From Desulfurobacterium sp. TC5-1 (GTDB lineage: Bacteria; Aquificota; Aquificia; Desulfurobacteriales; Desulfurobacteriaceae): a DNA stretch of 64,000 nucleotides. The first letter of the stretch is position 1. Every line of letters begins with the position of its first letter. Both the position numbers and the translations under genes were made by a program. The notes beneath the pieces were generated by a model. The model saw only the letters and a list, made by a program, of their open reading frames with translations, was not told where the DNA came from and did not search any database. Shown piece after piece: positions 26,268 through 35,330 of the stretch. Location: positions 310,001 through 374,000 of the forward strand of contig NZ_ATXC01000001.1 in assembly GCF_000421485.1 (NCBI RefSeq), given 5' to 3'.

Positions 26268-29200
26268 GAAAGTTTTTGATTTTTTTGATGTTTTTGCTTA
26301 CTTTTGGAAAATCTTATGCTGGAAGTCTTAATCCATATTTTTCCCTGCCTCCTTTTCTTCAGCAGGGAAAGTTTGTTAATCTGATGCTGGTTCTTGATTA
26401 TAGTGGCAGTATGAATGATTATGCTTACTTTGATACTTATAACGACAGCAGTAGCTATTACGGTTATTTTATTGGTGAACAGAAGTATAGTCTGGAAAGA
26501 TTTGTAACGGATGATGGAAATTATGTTTATGTGTGGGTGCCTTCTTCTTCTGGTGATACCGGCAATTATTTGAATTGGGAGTATATGCGGAAAATAGATA
26601 TTCTGCGCTGGATACTTACAGGGGGACCGGTTAGAAAGCTGACACTTATTTCACATGGAAAGAAAGTTTCCGGTTATTATGTTTTGTTTATAAATACATA
26701 TATACCGGTTAAGTACGTGACTTCTTACAACAGCACTACAGGCCAGGTTGAAGGTGTGTTGCAAAAGATAGAAAGATTAAAAGAGCATCCTCGTGTCGGT
26801 CTTGAGATATTTTCAGGGACAGATGTCGTAAGAAAATGGATTTATCCATCTTTTGAATATAAAAAAGTTATTTCAGCAATAAATTATAAACCTGCAAAAG
26901 ATGGCACTCCCACCGGGGAAGCTCTTGACGAGGTTAGAAGGTATTTTTCCCGTGAAGATGGAGTGTGGGGAGGATTTAAAAAATCTGATTCCAGTTACGT
27001 AGATCCGTATAAGTTTAAAATAAACGGTACCTGGATGGATGTTCACTGCACGAAAAACTATGTTCTTTTGATCAGTGATGGTGCATGGAATGGACATAAA
27101 TTTTCTAAAAGACTTAGGGACCTGGATTGTAAGCATGGAAGTTACCCTATTATAGATCCTGTGGATGCGGGCGCTCCTTATGCTTGCACTATAGATCCTG
27201 TTCAGCCTGCTTATGAAATGTGGGAAGGGGGGTATGCTGATTTAGTGCCTGATTTGAAAGGAAGGCAAAATGTGAAAGTTTATACCGTTTCAGCTTTTAT
27301 AAATAGTTCTAAGTTTGATGATGTTGTGGGCTTGAACGCTTTAAAGAACATAGCGGTTTTTGGTGGATACAAGGGAAGCTTTTCTGATGAACTACCGTCA
27401 GGTTATTCTTCTGTTCCGCCACAACCTGTGTGTTCTGTGACACAATCCCCGCCGTGTGGATCTTTTGTTAGCCTTCCATCTTCCTCTTCTGATTGGGATG
27501 CAGATGGTGATGGCAGGCCTGATGATTTTTATCCTGGTAATAATCCGGCAGCACTGAAAAAGGCGATAGAAAATATATTTGCCGCTATATTAAAGGATGC
27601 TTTTTCTGGAACTTCAGCTGGTATTCTGCCGGAAAGAAAGAAATCAGGAGTGGTGGCAGAACAAACCTTGTTTTATCCTCGCAAAGATTTTTCAGGAAAA
27701 AATGTTGATTGGCCGGGTTATCTATATACCTGGTGGCTTTTAAACAAGAAAGCTGTTCAAAACATAAGAGAAGATACAAATCTCAATAAGATTCTTGACA
27801 TTAAAGATGACCGTATTCTTAGATGGCGAGTTGATCCGGATACAGGAAAAGTTTCCATAGATTTGTATAGCAGTTATTTGAACGGTACTGCCAAGAGGAA
27901 AATAGCTACTTATGATACATTTGACGATCTTCATCCTGTTTGGGAAGCTGGTGAAAATCTCGCGTTTACATCACCAGATAGCAGAGAAATCTTTACCAAC
28001 ATCAAGGGCAGACTTGTTGAATTTAATAATTTTAATAAAGACCTTATATCAGAATATGTAGGGGATTTAACAGAGCCTTCGTGTTTAAATAATGATGTAG
28101 CAAATCTGATTGCTTTCATTAGAGGAAAAGATGTAAGAGGATGTAGAATTAGAGATATAGACGATTCAGGAGATACCTGGAAACTGGGGGACATTATTTA
28201 TTCTTCTCCTACCATTGTTAAATATCCTGATTACAGCGTTGTATTTGTTGGAGCTAATGATGGGATGCTTCACGCTTTTAGACTCGGTTATGTTAAAGAC
28301 CTTGACAGCAGCCTTCACCCTGTAAAGCTTACAGATAGTTTTAACTCAACATCTCAAGATTTGTTAGGAGAGGAATTGTGGGCATTTATTCCGTCTAATG
28401 CTCTTCCTTACCTGAAATATCTTGCTTCTCCAAATTATGAACACACTTACTATGTTGATTTAAAACCATTTATTGTCACTTACAAAAACAGAGTAATTTT
28501 GATAGGCGGAATGAGGTTTGGAGGTGCTCCTGGAAATTCCAAGATGTTGGCTCCACCACCAAACGATGCAGGTGTTGGCTACTCTTCTTATTTTGCTCTT
28601 GACGTTACAGATCCTGAAAACCCGAAGTTTTTGTGGGAGTTTAGTTCTAAATCTCTTGGATTTTCCTATTCCGGCCCTGCTGTAATAAATAAAGGTGACA
28701 AGATTTATGTTATGTTTGCTTCTGGACCTACTGACTATAACGGTGATGTTGATCAGCCTCTTTCTGTTTACATTTTGGATTTGTTGACAGGGAAAGAAAT
28801 TAGAAATGTAACAATTGATGAACTGCCGAACGCCTTTGCGGGACGCCTTTTTACCAATGGGCTCGATGTTAATGATGATGGAAAAACAGACTTTGTCTTT
28901 TTTGGTTATTCAAAGAAATTTGCAGACATGCAGGACTGGAAAGGAGGAATAATCGTTGCAGATGTTAGGAGTGACGATCCAGTTAACTGGAAGTTTAATA
29001 TATACCTTAAAAATAAAATCCCACCGGTAACTTCAAAAGTAGCAGTTGGTAAATATTTTGGGAGATATTACATTTTCTTTGGTACAGGTCGCTGGTTTTA
29101 TAAAGAAGATAATCCGAACCCTGAAGTAGCAAATAGGATTTATGGACTTCCTCTGATTCATTCTGGAGACAACTGGAGTTTACCTGATGCAAGTTCCATT

Positions 29201-29698
29201 GTTGATGTTACAGAGACTTCTGCCTCAGTTTGTTCTATTTCTTCAACTTTGCCTTTAGGTTGGTACATAAAACTGAATACTGATGATGATGGATACCTTA
29301 AAGAGCGCTTAATTTCAGACCCAACGATAACTGATCTGAATGTTGTTGCATTTGTAACTACAGAACCAACAGCAGATGTATGTGGTTTTGGTGGCCGTTC
29401 AAGGATATGGCTTCTAAACGGAGCGTCGGGGAGCAGCATCTTTGATAACTGCACGAGATATTCAATGGATCGAAAAAATTTGAAAGGTTCTCTACTTGTG
29501 CAGCTTTCTACTGCTGCTATTCACAAAGTTAGTCTTAAAAGTGAAGCTTCACAATTTGATAATACAACAAACAAAAGAACTGTTTTAAATTCAGATACAG
29601 GTTCTGGCTGGTTTACTGGTGTGGCACCTGAAAGTGGAGCTAAGTTTGTACCACCCTCTGGAGGGAAAGGTGAACTTCTGTTATGGATGGAAAAATAG
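26264..29698 (+). CDS. pilY1: PilY1-like type IV pilus tip adhesin
   Basis: A 1144-aa secreted protein. A signal peptide ends near residue 19. A von Willebrand A-type domain follows with MIDAS motif D45-Y-S-G-S49 (DxSxS). A DADGDGRPD loop near residue 411 looks calcium-binding. The C-terminal half is the PilC/PilY beta-propeller, with IVYSSPTIV-type blades (LGDIIYSSPTIV), FVGANDGMLHAF and the calcium loop DVNDDGKTD near residue 868, equivalent in place to the functional EF-hand-like loop of Pseudomonas PilY1. It is expected to prime pilus assembly together with the following minor pilins and to mediate attachment. Confidence 0.92.
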   Translation: MRKFLIFLMFLLTFGKSYAGSLNPYFSLPPFLQQGKFVNLMLVLDYSGSMNDYAYFDTYNDSSSYYGYFIGEQKYSLERFVTDDGNYVYVWVPSSSGDTGNYLNWEYMRKIDILRWILTGGPVRKLTLISHGKKVSGYYVLFINTYIPVKYVTSYNSTTGQVEGVLQKIERLKEHPRVGLEIFSGTDVVRKWIYPSFEYKKVISAINYKPAKDGTPTGEALDEVRRYFSREDGVWGGFKKSDSSYVDPYKFKINGTWMDVHCTKNYVLLISDGAWNGHKFSKRLRDLDCKHGSYPIIDPVDAGAPYACTIDPVQPAYEMWEGGYADLVPDLKGRQNVKVYTVSAFINSSKFDDVVGLNALKNIAVFGGYKGSFSDELPSGYSSVPPQPVCSVTQSPPCGSFVSLPSSSSDWDADGDGRPDDFYPGNNPAALKKAIENIFAAILKDAFSGTSAGILPERKKSGVVAEQTLFYPRKDFSGKNVDWPGYLYTWWLLNKKAVQNIREDTNLNKILDIKDDRILRWRVDPDTGKVSIDLYSSYLNGTAKRKIATYDTFDDLHPVWEAGENLAFTSPDSREIFTNIKGRLVEFNNFNKDLISEYVGDLTEPSCLNNDVANLIAFIRGKDVRGCRIRDIDDSGDTWKLGDIIYSSPTIVKYPDYSVVFVGANDGMLHAFRLGYVKDLDSSLHPVKLTDSFNSTSQDLLGEELWAFIPSNALPYLKYLASPNYEHTYYVDLKPFIVTYKNRVILIGGMRFGGAPGNSKMLAPPPNDAGVGYSSYFALDVTDPENPKFLWEFSSKSLGFSYSGPAVINKGDKIYVMFASGPTDYNGDVDQPLSVYILDLLTGKEIRNVTIDELPNAFAGRLFTNGLDVNDDGKTDFVFFGYSKKFADMQDWKGGIIVADVRSDDPVNWKFNIYLKNKIPPVTSKVAVGKYFGRYYIFFGTGRWFYKEDNPNPEVANRIYGLPLIHSGDNWSLPDASSIVDVTETSASVCSISSTLPLGWYIKLNTDDDGYLKERLISDPTITDLNVVAFVTTEPTADVCGFGGRSRIWLLNGASGSSIFDNCTRYSMDRKNLKGSLLVQLSTAAIHKVSLKSEASQFDNTTNKRTVLNSDTGSGWFTGVAPESGAKFVPPSGGKGELLLWMEK

Positions 29699-30116
29699 AG
29701 CTTTTACTTTACTTGAGCTTTTGATAGTTATAGCTTTGATAGCTATTCTTGCTTTTGCGGGAATCTTAAAGTACAGAAACTGGATAGATTCAAATACAAT
29801 AAATACAGAAATCCGCCGGATGGCTTCGATGCTGCAGAATTTGAGAATGAAGGCTTTTTCTCAGAAAAGGCAGTTTAAAGTATATATTAGTCCTGATAAG
29901 CATCGGTTATTGATATACATATGGGATGGTAGTAGCTGGAAAAGTTACAAAAATTACGATTTAAAAGAACCTTTTGTGCAGACCGCTCCCGTTATCATTA
30001 CAGATAAAGGAACTTTTAATGCTACTTCTAAAATTATTTATAAAGGTGATTTTAATTATCAGGGAGATAACTGCATAATCATAGACAGAACAGACGTGAG
30101 GATTAGTCGTTGTTGA
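29670..30116 (+). CDS. fimT: Type IV minor pilin / pseudopilin (FimT/GspH-like)
   Basis: A 148-aa prepilin. The leader of 11 residues ends in KNRA, followed by FTLLELLIVIALIAIL, the type III signal sequence with Glu5. Ala replaces the usual Gly at the prepilin peptidase cleavage site. The C-terminal part fits a GspH/FimT fold. GTG 29670 is preferred because GGAGGG lies just upstream; it makes the gene overlap pilY1 by 29 nt. It belongs to the minor-pilin complex that sits at the pilus tip. Confidence 0.85.
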   Translation: MNFCYGWKNRAFTLLELLIVIALIAILAFAGILKYRNWIDSNTINTEIRRMASMLQNLRMKAFSQKRQFKVYISPDKHRLLIYIWDGSSWKSYKNYDLKEPFVQTAPVIITDKGTFNATSKIIYKGDFNYQGDNCIIIDRTDVRISRC

Positions 30117-30535
30117 TGAGAAAAGGATTTACGTTGCTTGAAGTTTTGGTAGCGTTTGTGATTTTTTCTATAGTTATGATTGCTTTGCTTGATTCTGCAG
30201 GGTTTTATTATCGGATAAGCGTAGAAAATGATCTTTTAAATGCTGCTTCTAAAATTGCAAGAGAAAATCTTGAATCTGTTCGCAACATGGACTACAACTT
30301 TATCACGGCATCAGTTCTTGATAATGGAACCAGTTCTTGCAGAGAAGCCTTGACGACAGGTAAAAATCTCGAAGTAGTGCAGCTTAGGAATCAAAATTTT
30401 GCTTTTGGAAAATATTTTAATGTTGTTGTTGATCCTACTCTGGACATAAAACAAGTTACAGTGTATGTTTGCTGGAATTATAATGGTAAATTTCATCAGC
30501 TTGATTATTCTACAGTGGTAAGGGAAAAAGAATGA
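30116..30535 (+). CDS. pilV: Type IV minor pilin (PilV-like)
   Basis: A 139-aa prepilin with a four-residue leader MRKG and methylation-site helix FTLLEVLVAFVIFSIVMIAL. NLLNAA-type text is followed by ARENLESVRNMDYN, typical of the PilV/GspI helix. A pair of later cysteines could form a disulfide. The ATG overlaps the previous stop by 1 nt and the stop overlaps the next gene by 4 nt, so the pilin genes are translationally coupled. Confidence 0.85.
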   Translation: MRKGFTLLEVLVAFVIFSIVMIALLDSAGFYYRISVENDLLNAASKIARENLESVRNMDYNFITASVLDNGTSSCREALTTGKNLEVVQLRNQNFAFGKYFNVVVDPTLDIKQVTVYVCWNYNGKFHQLDYSTVVREKE

Positions 30536-31467
30536 GAAAGGCACTTACTTTGCTTGAGTTATTAGTTGCTGTTTTTGCTGCTACAATTGTAATGTCTGCA
30601 GTTTATGTTGTATACACGAGGCTTCTCGGAACATATACTCAGGAATCTTCATATCAGTCTTCCGACATAAAAAGGGTTTTGGGACTTGAAATTTTAAGGC
30701 AGGACATAGAAAATGCAGGACTTGGAGTGGGAAAAAACGAAACGGCTATACCTGTTGAATGGAATATGACTAAAAACGAGTTGGTTTTAAGGACTCTTTA
30801 CGATATTCTGGACCAGAAAACGTCAGCATGGCAGATTGTAGATTGTTCTTCTGGCAGTGCAAATGTTCTGGTAAATAAATTTTTTCCAGAATTGCATGTT
30901 GGACAAGCGGTGTATTTATCTGTTAATGGAACTATTGCAAGTGGTCTTTCAAGTTATTTAACCTGTCCAGGGAATGGGACTTATATTGTTTATCCTGCTT
31001 TTACCGTCTCTGCTCCTTCTGCTTGCAGCTCTCAGTACTGTAGGGGAATAATTTATCAGATTTTGAATGTTGACGTTCCAGATTATTGTGCCGCTGGAAC
31101 TGGAGAGCTGATACGAGAAGTTAAGGGTACATCTCAACAGGATCCTATACTTGATTGTGTTGCAGATTTTGATGTGAGGTTTGATTGGGATTTAAATGGA
31201 GATGGAATCATTGAACAGAACGAAAGATATTTACCTGTTTCTGCAATAGGAAAAATTTCTGCTACTGATGAAAGAAAAAAATTGAAGCTTGTTACTGTTT
31301 TCATTGTTGTTCAGCAAGGCAAAAGGAACAGAAAATATAAGTTTACAAATCGCTTAAGAAATGCAGGAATAGATTTTACTGCCAAGATTAGGGCTCGCAT
31401 AGGGAAAAACTGGCAGCAATATAGGTGGAAGCTGATTAAGTTTTCCGTTAAACCAATGAATTTATAA
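30532..31467 (+). CDS. pilW: Type IV minor pilin (PilW-like)
   Basis: A 311-aa prepilin. The leader MRKA is followed by LTLLELLVAVFAATIVMSAV; Ala again replaces Gly at the cleavage site. LGLEILRQDIENAGLGVG is the conserved PilW/GspJ helix (arginine-acidic pattern plus AGLG). The remaining domain contains paired cysteines (CSS...C) and an acidic DLNGDGIIEQNE loop that may bind calcium. It is the largest of the minor pilins here, as PilW usually is. Confidence 0.86.
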   Translation: MRKALTLLELLVAVFAATIVMSAVYVVYTRLLGTYTQESSYQSSDIKRVLGLEILRQDIENAGLGVGKNETAIPVEWNMTKNELVLRTLYDILDQKTSAWQIVDCSSGSANVLVNKFFPELHVGQAVYLSVNGTIASGLSSYLTCPGNGTYIVYPAFTVSAPSACSSQYCRGIIYQILNVDVPDYCAAGTGELIREVKGTSQQDPILDCVADFDVRFDWDLNGDGIIEQNERYLPVSAIGKISATDERKKLKLVTVFIVVQQGKRNRKYKFTNRLRNAGIDFTAKIRARIGKNWQQYRWKLIKFSVKPMNL

Positions 31468-31481
31468 TTTTTGGAGGAGCA

Positions 31482-31892
31482 TTGAATAAAAGGAAAGGTA
31501 TAGTTTTAATAGTAACTTTAATTGTAACCTTCATCGCTTCAGCTTTTATTGCTGCACTTTTATATATACTTTTTAACAATGTCATAATTGTTGGTAGTAA
31601 AAAACGGTATTCTGGTTCGCTTGAAGTTGCTAAAGGGGTTTCTTCATATTTAATGGAATTGATGGACGATGATAAGTTGTGTTCATATACTGATTGTTCT
31701 AAAACAAATCAGCCTATTCAATTAGGTTCGTATGCTTCTTTTGGAGATTACAGTACAACAGCTACACTTATAAGGCGGATAGACCTTACTAACAGAGGAA
31801 AAGGAGTTGTTTATTCGGTTGAAGTTGTGGTGAGAAATAAAAAAGTTCCTTCGGAACATTCTATAGTAGATTTTGTTTATAGAGTTTATTGA
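31482..31892 (+). CDS. pilX: Type IV minor pilin (PilX-like)
   Basis: A 136-aa protein starting at TTG 31482 behind GGAGGAG. The short basic leader MNKRKG is followed by IVLIVTLIVTFIASAFIAAL. The absence of Glu5 is normal for the PilX/GspK class, whose members start the pilus tip. A cysteine pair (CSYTDC) lies near residue 65. It is the last gene of the pilus operon; no strong terminator follows. Confidence 0.75.
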   Translation: MNKRKGIVLIVTLIVTFIASAFIAALLYILFNNVIIVGSKKRYSGSLEVAKGVSSYLMELMDDDKLCSYTDCSKTNQPIQLGSYASFGDYSTTATLIRRIDLTNRGKGVVYSVEVVVRNKKVPSEHSIVDFVYRVY

Positions 31893-32108
31893 AGCAATAA
31901 TCAATATTTTTATGATTGTGTTAATAATTTTATAAAGGCTTGATGTGTCCTGTCTCTTAGTATGGTGCTATAGAGACTATAATAGATGTTTTAGAAGCAG
32001 CTTCTTTAGCATGGCAATTTTAGAGGGTGTAGTAGTAACTGATACAAGTAGTCATAGATAATGCACGTCATTATAACTGGGATTGGTAGATCTTTGTGGA
32101 GTAAATTT
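31893..32108. other. AT-rich intergenic region
   Basis: About 215 nt between pilX and a small orphan ORF. It is AT-rich, with no promoter, terminator or coding stretch I can support. It may include decayed mobile-element DNA, since transposase remnants lie 200 nt downstream. Confidence 0.4.
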
Positions 32109-32288
32109 ATGAAAAGATTATTAAGCATAATAGTTTCAATACCGATTGTTGGTGGGGCAAGTTTACTACTTAAACATAAATTTCCTGCTATAGAGAATCA
32201 CGAGATTATATATCTAACTATACAAAGTGGGTTATTCTTAATTACTTATTTTGTGTTCCGATTTTTTATTTTAAACAACTTATTTTAG
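32109..32288 (+). CDS. Small orphan membrane protein
   Basis: A 59-aa frame, MKRLLSIIVSIPIVGGASLL and onward, with two predicted membrane segments (about 4-20 and 36-56) and a short polar loop. GGAG lies upstream at about 9 nt; an alternative start at 32061 adds 16 residues. It resembles no family I know. Its low GC and position between the pilus operon and mobile-element remnants suggest an acquired or decaying gene. Confidence 0.35.
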   Translation: MKRLLSIIVSIPIVGGASLLLKHKFPAIENHEIIYLTIQSGLFLITYFVFRFFILNNLF

Positions 32289-32388
32289 ACAGTAGAAAGG
32301 TGGTGTATGATAGTTGTTAGATATTACAAATAACTTTAGAAGGAACAGGCAAGTAGAGGCAAAGAAAGCTCTAAAGGGTTTCGAAAGA

Positions 32389-32500
32389 TTCAGTGAACTA
32401 CCTACGACTAAAGTCGTAGGCTTCTGAGGGAGTTTGGTAGGTTGTCCCTACCCTTATCCCTCCGGGCAGGTTCACGCTGCCCTCTACTCCTATCCCTGCT
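32389..32500 (-). ncRNA. Putative omega-RNA (reRNA) of the TnpB element
   Basis: Three strong inverted repeats crowd into the tnpB 3' end: 32464-32482 (GGGCAG/CTGCCC), 32436-32452 (GGTAGG/CCTACC) and 32401-32420 (9 bp, 2-nt centre). TnpB guide RNAs overlap the tnpB 3' end and right end in this way. The guide would be read from flanking DNA left of about 32389, i.e. the IS256 remnant. Transcript limits are guesses. Confidence 0.4.
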
Positions 32501-33810
32501 ATTTGCAGGGATTCGGAGATACCTTTCCCAAACTCGTAGATTCTTACCCTTACTACTTTCTTAAGTCCCGTCACAAGGTCAAACCACTTCCTTTTGAACT
32601 TCCTTAAGATGTTTCTCGCTCCGTTAACGTCTGCGTTAATGAGTCCTTTAATCGGTGATAGGAAAAGTCCTCTCTTTATCCTTCTTCCGTTACCCTTGCT
32701 CTCTTTTTTAACTCCTGCATTTTCGTCGCAGGAGTCGGTAACGGAAGTGTAGCTTTCGTCTATCAGCTTAACTTCTATCCCCACTTCTTTGAGCTTGTAT
32801 CTTAAGTATTCTGTTGCTTTCCCGTGCGGTAACAGCTTGAACATTTGATTCACAAGGTCTGGAAGGTTGTTTTCCTTATTCTTTGACTCCTGAACTTTTC
32901 CTATTACTACTGTCTTGACATTATTTAAAACCGCAAGCTTTGTTATGAGACTGCTTACTTTGTGTGCGTAGTCTCTTAAAAGGTTTTTAACACTTTTCCA
33001 AAGTCTGTGAAGTTTCCTCTCCAACTTAATCGTCGGCAGTCCTTTATTTTTTAGGTTATCAACTCTCTTTTGCAGGTTAAATATCTTTTTGAGCTTTTTC
33101 CTGAGAAGGGTCTTTAGACCTCTACCATCTATGATGTAAGAAATAGGATTTTTCTCTATCACACAGGTGGCAAAGTTTGATATTCCGTAGTCTATCGCTA
33201 ATACTTTGTTACTTTGCAGTTTGACCTCCGGAACTTTTTTCTCATACACTACTACCGCTTTAAAGCTTACCTGTCCGTAGGACTTATACGGAACTATCTG
33301 TATGTTGAGAACTTTGAGGTTTTCTAAGTCCTTATACCCTGTCTCTATCCATAGGTAAGCAGGTGAATATCCAAACTTTTTGAGCAGGTATTCTTTTAAG
33401 TTTTTTGATAGCGAAAGTCTTATCCTACTTCCTTCTATCTTGAATCCTGTTTTATCCCAAGTTACCACTCTGTGGGGAATTTCAGGATTTACGCAGCTTG
33501 GCGGTTTAACTACACTTACTCCTTTCTTTTTGAACTTCTTAGGGTCTTTTAGGAACTTGAAAAAGTTATTCCATCCTCTTGACAGCTCATCAAGGACTAT
33601 TTGAGCACAGCGGGATTGTAAGGAGCGTAAGTGTAGGGATTCATCTTTGAGTTTGTTGTAGAGGTCTCTGTAATCAGGTTTCGCTAACTTGTTCTTTATG
33701 AGGTAGTTTGCTTGATTCCAGAGTCTTCCAGCGTGGTAGGTGAGGTATCCGAGAATTATCTCTTGTTCTTCTGTCAAACGGTTTAACTCAAAAACTATCG
33801 CTCGTTTCAC
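32398..33810 (-). CDS. tnpB: TnpB RNA-guided nuclease, zinc-finger-less type
   Basis: A 470-aa OrfB/TnpB protein. The split RuvC acids are all present: D207 (AIDYGISN), E308 (GKVQESK) and D394 (INADVNGARN). Between the last two, DESYTS and GRRIKRGLF replace the usual CxxC...CxxC zinc ribbon; only one cysteine (C361) is left. This is a known TnpB subgroup rather than damage. The frame is intact, so the nuclease may be active. It starts at GTG 33810 behind AAGGAAA. The stop codon follows the right-end hairpin directly. Confidence 0.9.
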   Translation of the reverse strand: MKRAIVFELNRLTEEQEIILGYLTYHAGRLWNQANYLIKNKLAKPDYRDLYNKLKDESLHLRSLQSRCAQIVLDELSRGWNNFFKFLKDPKKFKKKGVSVVKPPSCVNPEIPHRVVTWDKTGFKIEGSRIRLSLSKNLKEYLLKKFGYSPAYLWIETGYKDLENLKVLNIQIVPYKSYGQVSFKAVVVYEKKVPEVKLQSNKVLAIDYGISNFATCVIEKNPISYIIDGRGLKTLLRKKLKKIFNLQKRVDNLKNKGLPTIKLERKLHRLWKSVKNLLRDYAHKVSSLITKLAVLNNVKTVVIGKVQESKNKENNLPDLVNQMFKLLPHGKATEYLRYKLKEVGIEVKLIDESYTSVTDSCDENAGVKKESKGNGRRIKRGLFLSPIKGLINADVNGARNILRKFKRKWFDLVTGLKKVVRVRIYEFGKGISESLQIAGIGVEGSVNLPGGIRVGTTYQTPSEAYDFSRR

Positions 33811-33901
33811 TTTCCTTGACGCAACCCTTAGTGCGTTTAGCTTCTATCATATTCTTGTGGTATATTACCGCTAAGTCAAAGTCAATACCCTTTTGGGGTG
33901 T

Positions 33902-33941
33902 CGGGCTGTATCCCCGCTTTAAAAAGCAGGGTTTTAGCCCG
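33902..33941. repeat. Left-end hairpin of the TnpB element
   Basis: Nested inverted repeats: outer CGGGCT (33902-33907) with AGCCCG (33936-33941), inner CCCCGCTTT (33912-33920) with AAAGCAGGG (33923-33931; one mismatch). Such imperfect hairpins are the subterminal sites recognised by Y1 transposases supplied in trans. Confidence 0.55.
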
Positions 33942-34103
33942 TCATTTTTCTATAAGAAATGGGAGTCAAAGTATTCCAAGTACAACAGGCATAGGTGATC
34001 CAACACAATGGATTTCTTGAGGCTAAAGAAGAGGTTCATGATATGTTCCTCATGGCTACATAAAATTATTAACACGACCCTTCAAGCTTACATATAATAC
34101 AAA

Positions 34104-35330
34104 TTAATATACTATTAGATTGATTCCTCTTGAGATAAGATACGGAATCTCTTCTGGCTTTTCCACACCAGGTATGAGAAAGTACGTTCTGTTTGGTGTT
34201 TCTATGGAAAAACCTTTGATTTCGAATCTTGATCGCTTTCCTTCAGTTCCCGGCGGTTCCACTATTATGAGCTTTATTCTTTGTATTGCGAAAGGAATGG
34301 TGTTAACAGCTTCTCTTATGCTTTTTCCCATGTCTGGATAGACTTTTGCTATCGTGAAACCTGCCATCTTTTTCTTTGTTATCTCTTCTGGTGAGGTCAT
34401 TTCTTTCACAACAAAAATTTTGTGCCTGTTGAAACTATAGCCGTTTCCATCTTTTATGGCTTTTTCTCCTGTTAGAAGGTGTATTAGCTCTGTGATTTTT
34501 TCTATATTTGTTCCTGTTAAAATTTTAAGCGTTCCAGATTCTCCTTTTTCAGATTTTGCTTCTGGCTGTTCCACTGTGATTCCATAAGCTGATAGAAGGT
34601 TTTTAAGTTCTTTCGGCGTGTCGGGTGTAAGATTAAATATTTTTGTGCTTCCGGTTTCCATGTCATATATCAGGTAGTCATAATGGTATGTTAACCTGTC
34701 AAATGTACCGAGCTTTATCGTGCCGTTTGCTTCAAACGAACCGAATGTGTTCAGGAGATTTTCTTCAACGAGCTTTCTGAGCTGATTTTTGTTTTTTATT
34801 ACTTTGTATCCAATGTTCTGCAGTTCTTTTATTTCCTGCTCCGTCAGGTTGTTGTTAAGATCGATTATGTAGTTGTTTCCGCCGGTTGTTACTACCGGAT
34901 TTTGTTGAAGATTAACCGTTCCTGAATTTAGTAGAATCATTCCTTTCTTGTAACTTCTGAAGCCTCTGCCGTTTATTATAGGGAAAAAATCCGGAACTAC
35001 ATTGTTTGCTATTTTAAATTTTTCTTTTACTCCTTTCTTTTTTACGCCCGGTAGTGGAATTTTGAGAATGTGTCCCTTCAAAATAAGATTGGGGTTTTTA
35101 AGTTTATTTAGTTTGGCCACTTCACCTATCATTTTAAGGGGTAAATTATACTTTCTCAGAATTCCGTAAAGTGTGTCCCCCGGCTTTATTTTATAATAGA
35201 TTATCTTTTTCCCGGTATTTTCTTGCGCCTTTCTAATTTTTATTATGTTTATCTTATAGATATTCCTGCTACCGTGAGCCGGAGCAGGCAGAATGATTAG
35301 CAATGCTGCTATAAAACGTTTCCAGCCCAT
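34104..35330 (-). CDS. Secreted LysM-domain protein
   Basis: A 408-aa protein with an N-terminal signal peptide ([20 protein letters not shown]) and one LysM peptidoglycan-binding motif near residues 45-93 ([18 protein letters not shown] ... [11 protein letters not shown]). The rest, about 300 residues, matches no family I know; it contains [20 protein letters not shown] and a C-terminal part with [20 protein letters not shown]. It likely sits in the cell wall or periplasm. Its start lies 22 nt inside trmFO, so it is the last gene of the def-prfA-trmFO operon. Confidence 0.72.
   Translation of the reverse strand: MGWKRFIAALLIILPAPAHGSRNIYKINIIKIRKAQENTGKKIIYYKIKPGDTLYGILRKYNLPLKMIGEVAKLNKLKNPNLILKGHILKIPLPGVKKKGVKEKFKIANNVVPDFFPIINGRGFRSYKKGMILLNSGTVNLQQNPVVTTGGNNYIIDLNNNLTEQEIKELQNIGYKVIKNKNQLRKLVEENLLNTFGSFEANGTIKLGTFDRLTYHYDYLIYDMETGSTKIFNLTPDTPKELKNLLSAYGITVEQPEAKSEKGESGTLKILTGTNIEKITELIHLLTGEKAIKDGNGYSFNRHKIFVVKEMTSPEEITKKKMAGFTIAKVYPDMGKSIREAVNTIPFAIQRIKLIIVEPPGTEGKRSRFEIKGFSIETPNRTYFLIPGVEKPEEIPYLISRGINLIVY

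Larger units (their letters stand above)
32389..33956 (-). mobile_element. IS200/IS605-superfamily element, TnpB only (IS1341-type)
   Basis: The element consists of tnpB flanked by subterminal hairpins: CCTACGACT/AGTCGTAGG at 32401-32420 (right end) and a nested CGGGCT/AGCCCG hairpin at 33902-33941 (left end). Ends are placed where the flanking IS256 reading frame is interrupted (FER|KW), so they may be off by some bases. No tnpA (Y1 transposase) is present. The lack of target-site duplication fits this superfamily. Confidence 0.65.
32314..34091 (+). pseudogene. IS256 (Mutator)-family transposase remnant, interrupted
   Basis: Two pieces read in one logical frame across an inserted element. 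Left piece (32314-32388) gives DITNNFRRN, VEAKKALKGFER. Right piece (33957-34091) gives KWESKYSKYNRHR, a TGA, then FMICSSWLHKIINTT. Joined, they match the IS256 pattern of an EEAEKALEEFEEKWGSKYP-like helix followed by FF-YPxWLRKIIYTTN. Only about 70 codons of the C-terminal third survive, with an in-frame stop, so it is a dead gene. Recognition is from memory of the family, not a search. Confidence 0.6.

Noticed and set aside
33816-33998. Plus-strand 60-codon open frame at the left end of the TnpB element
   Set aside because: It runs from the element's noncoding left end into the IS256 remnant; only its last 14 codons derive from a gene.
32398-34091. Possible Y1 transposase (tnpA) belonging to the TnpB element
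   Set aside because: No HuH-type coding frame occurs on either strand around the element; it is TnpB-only.
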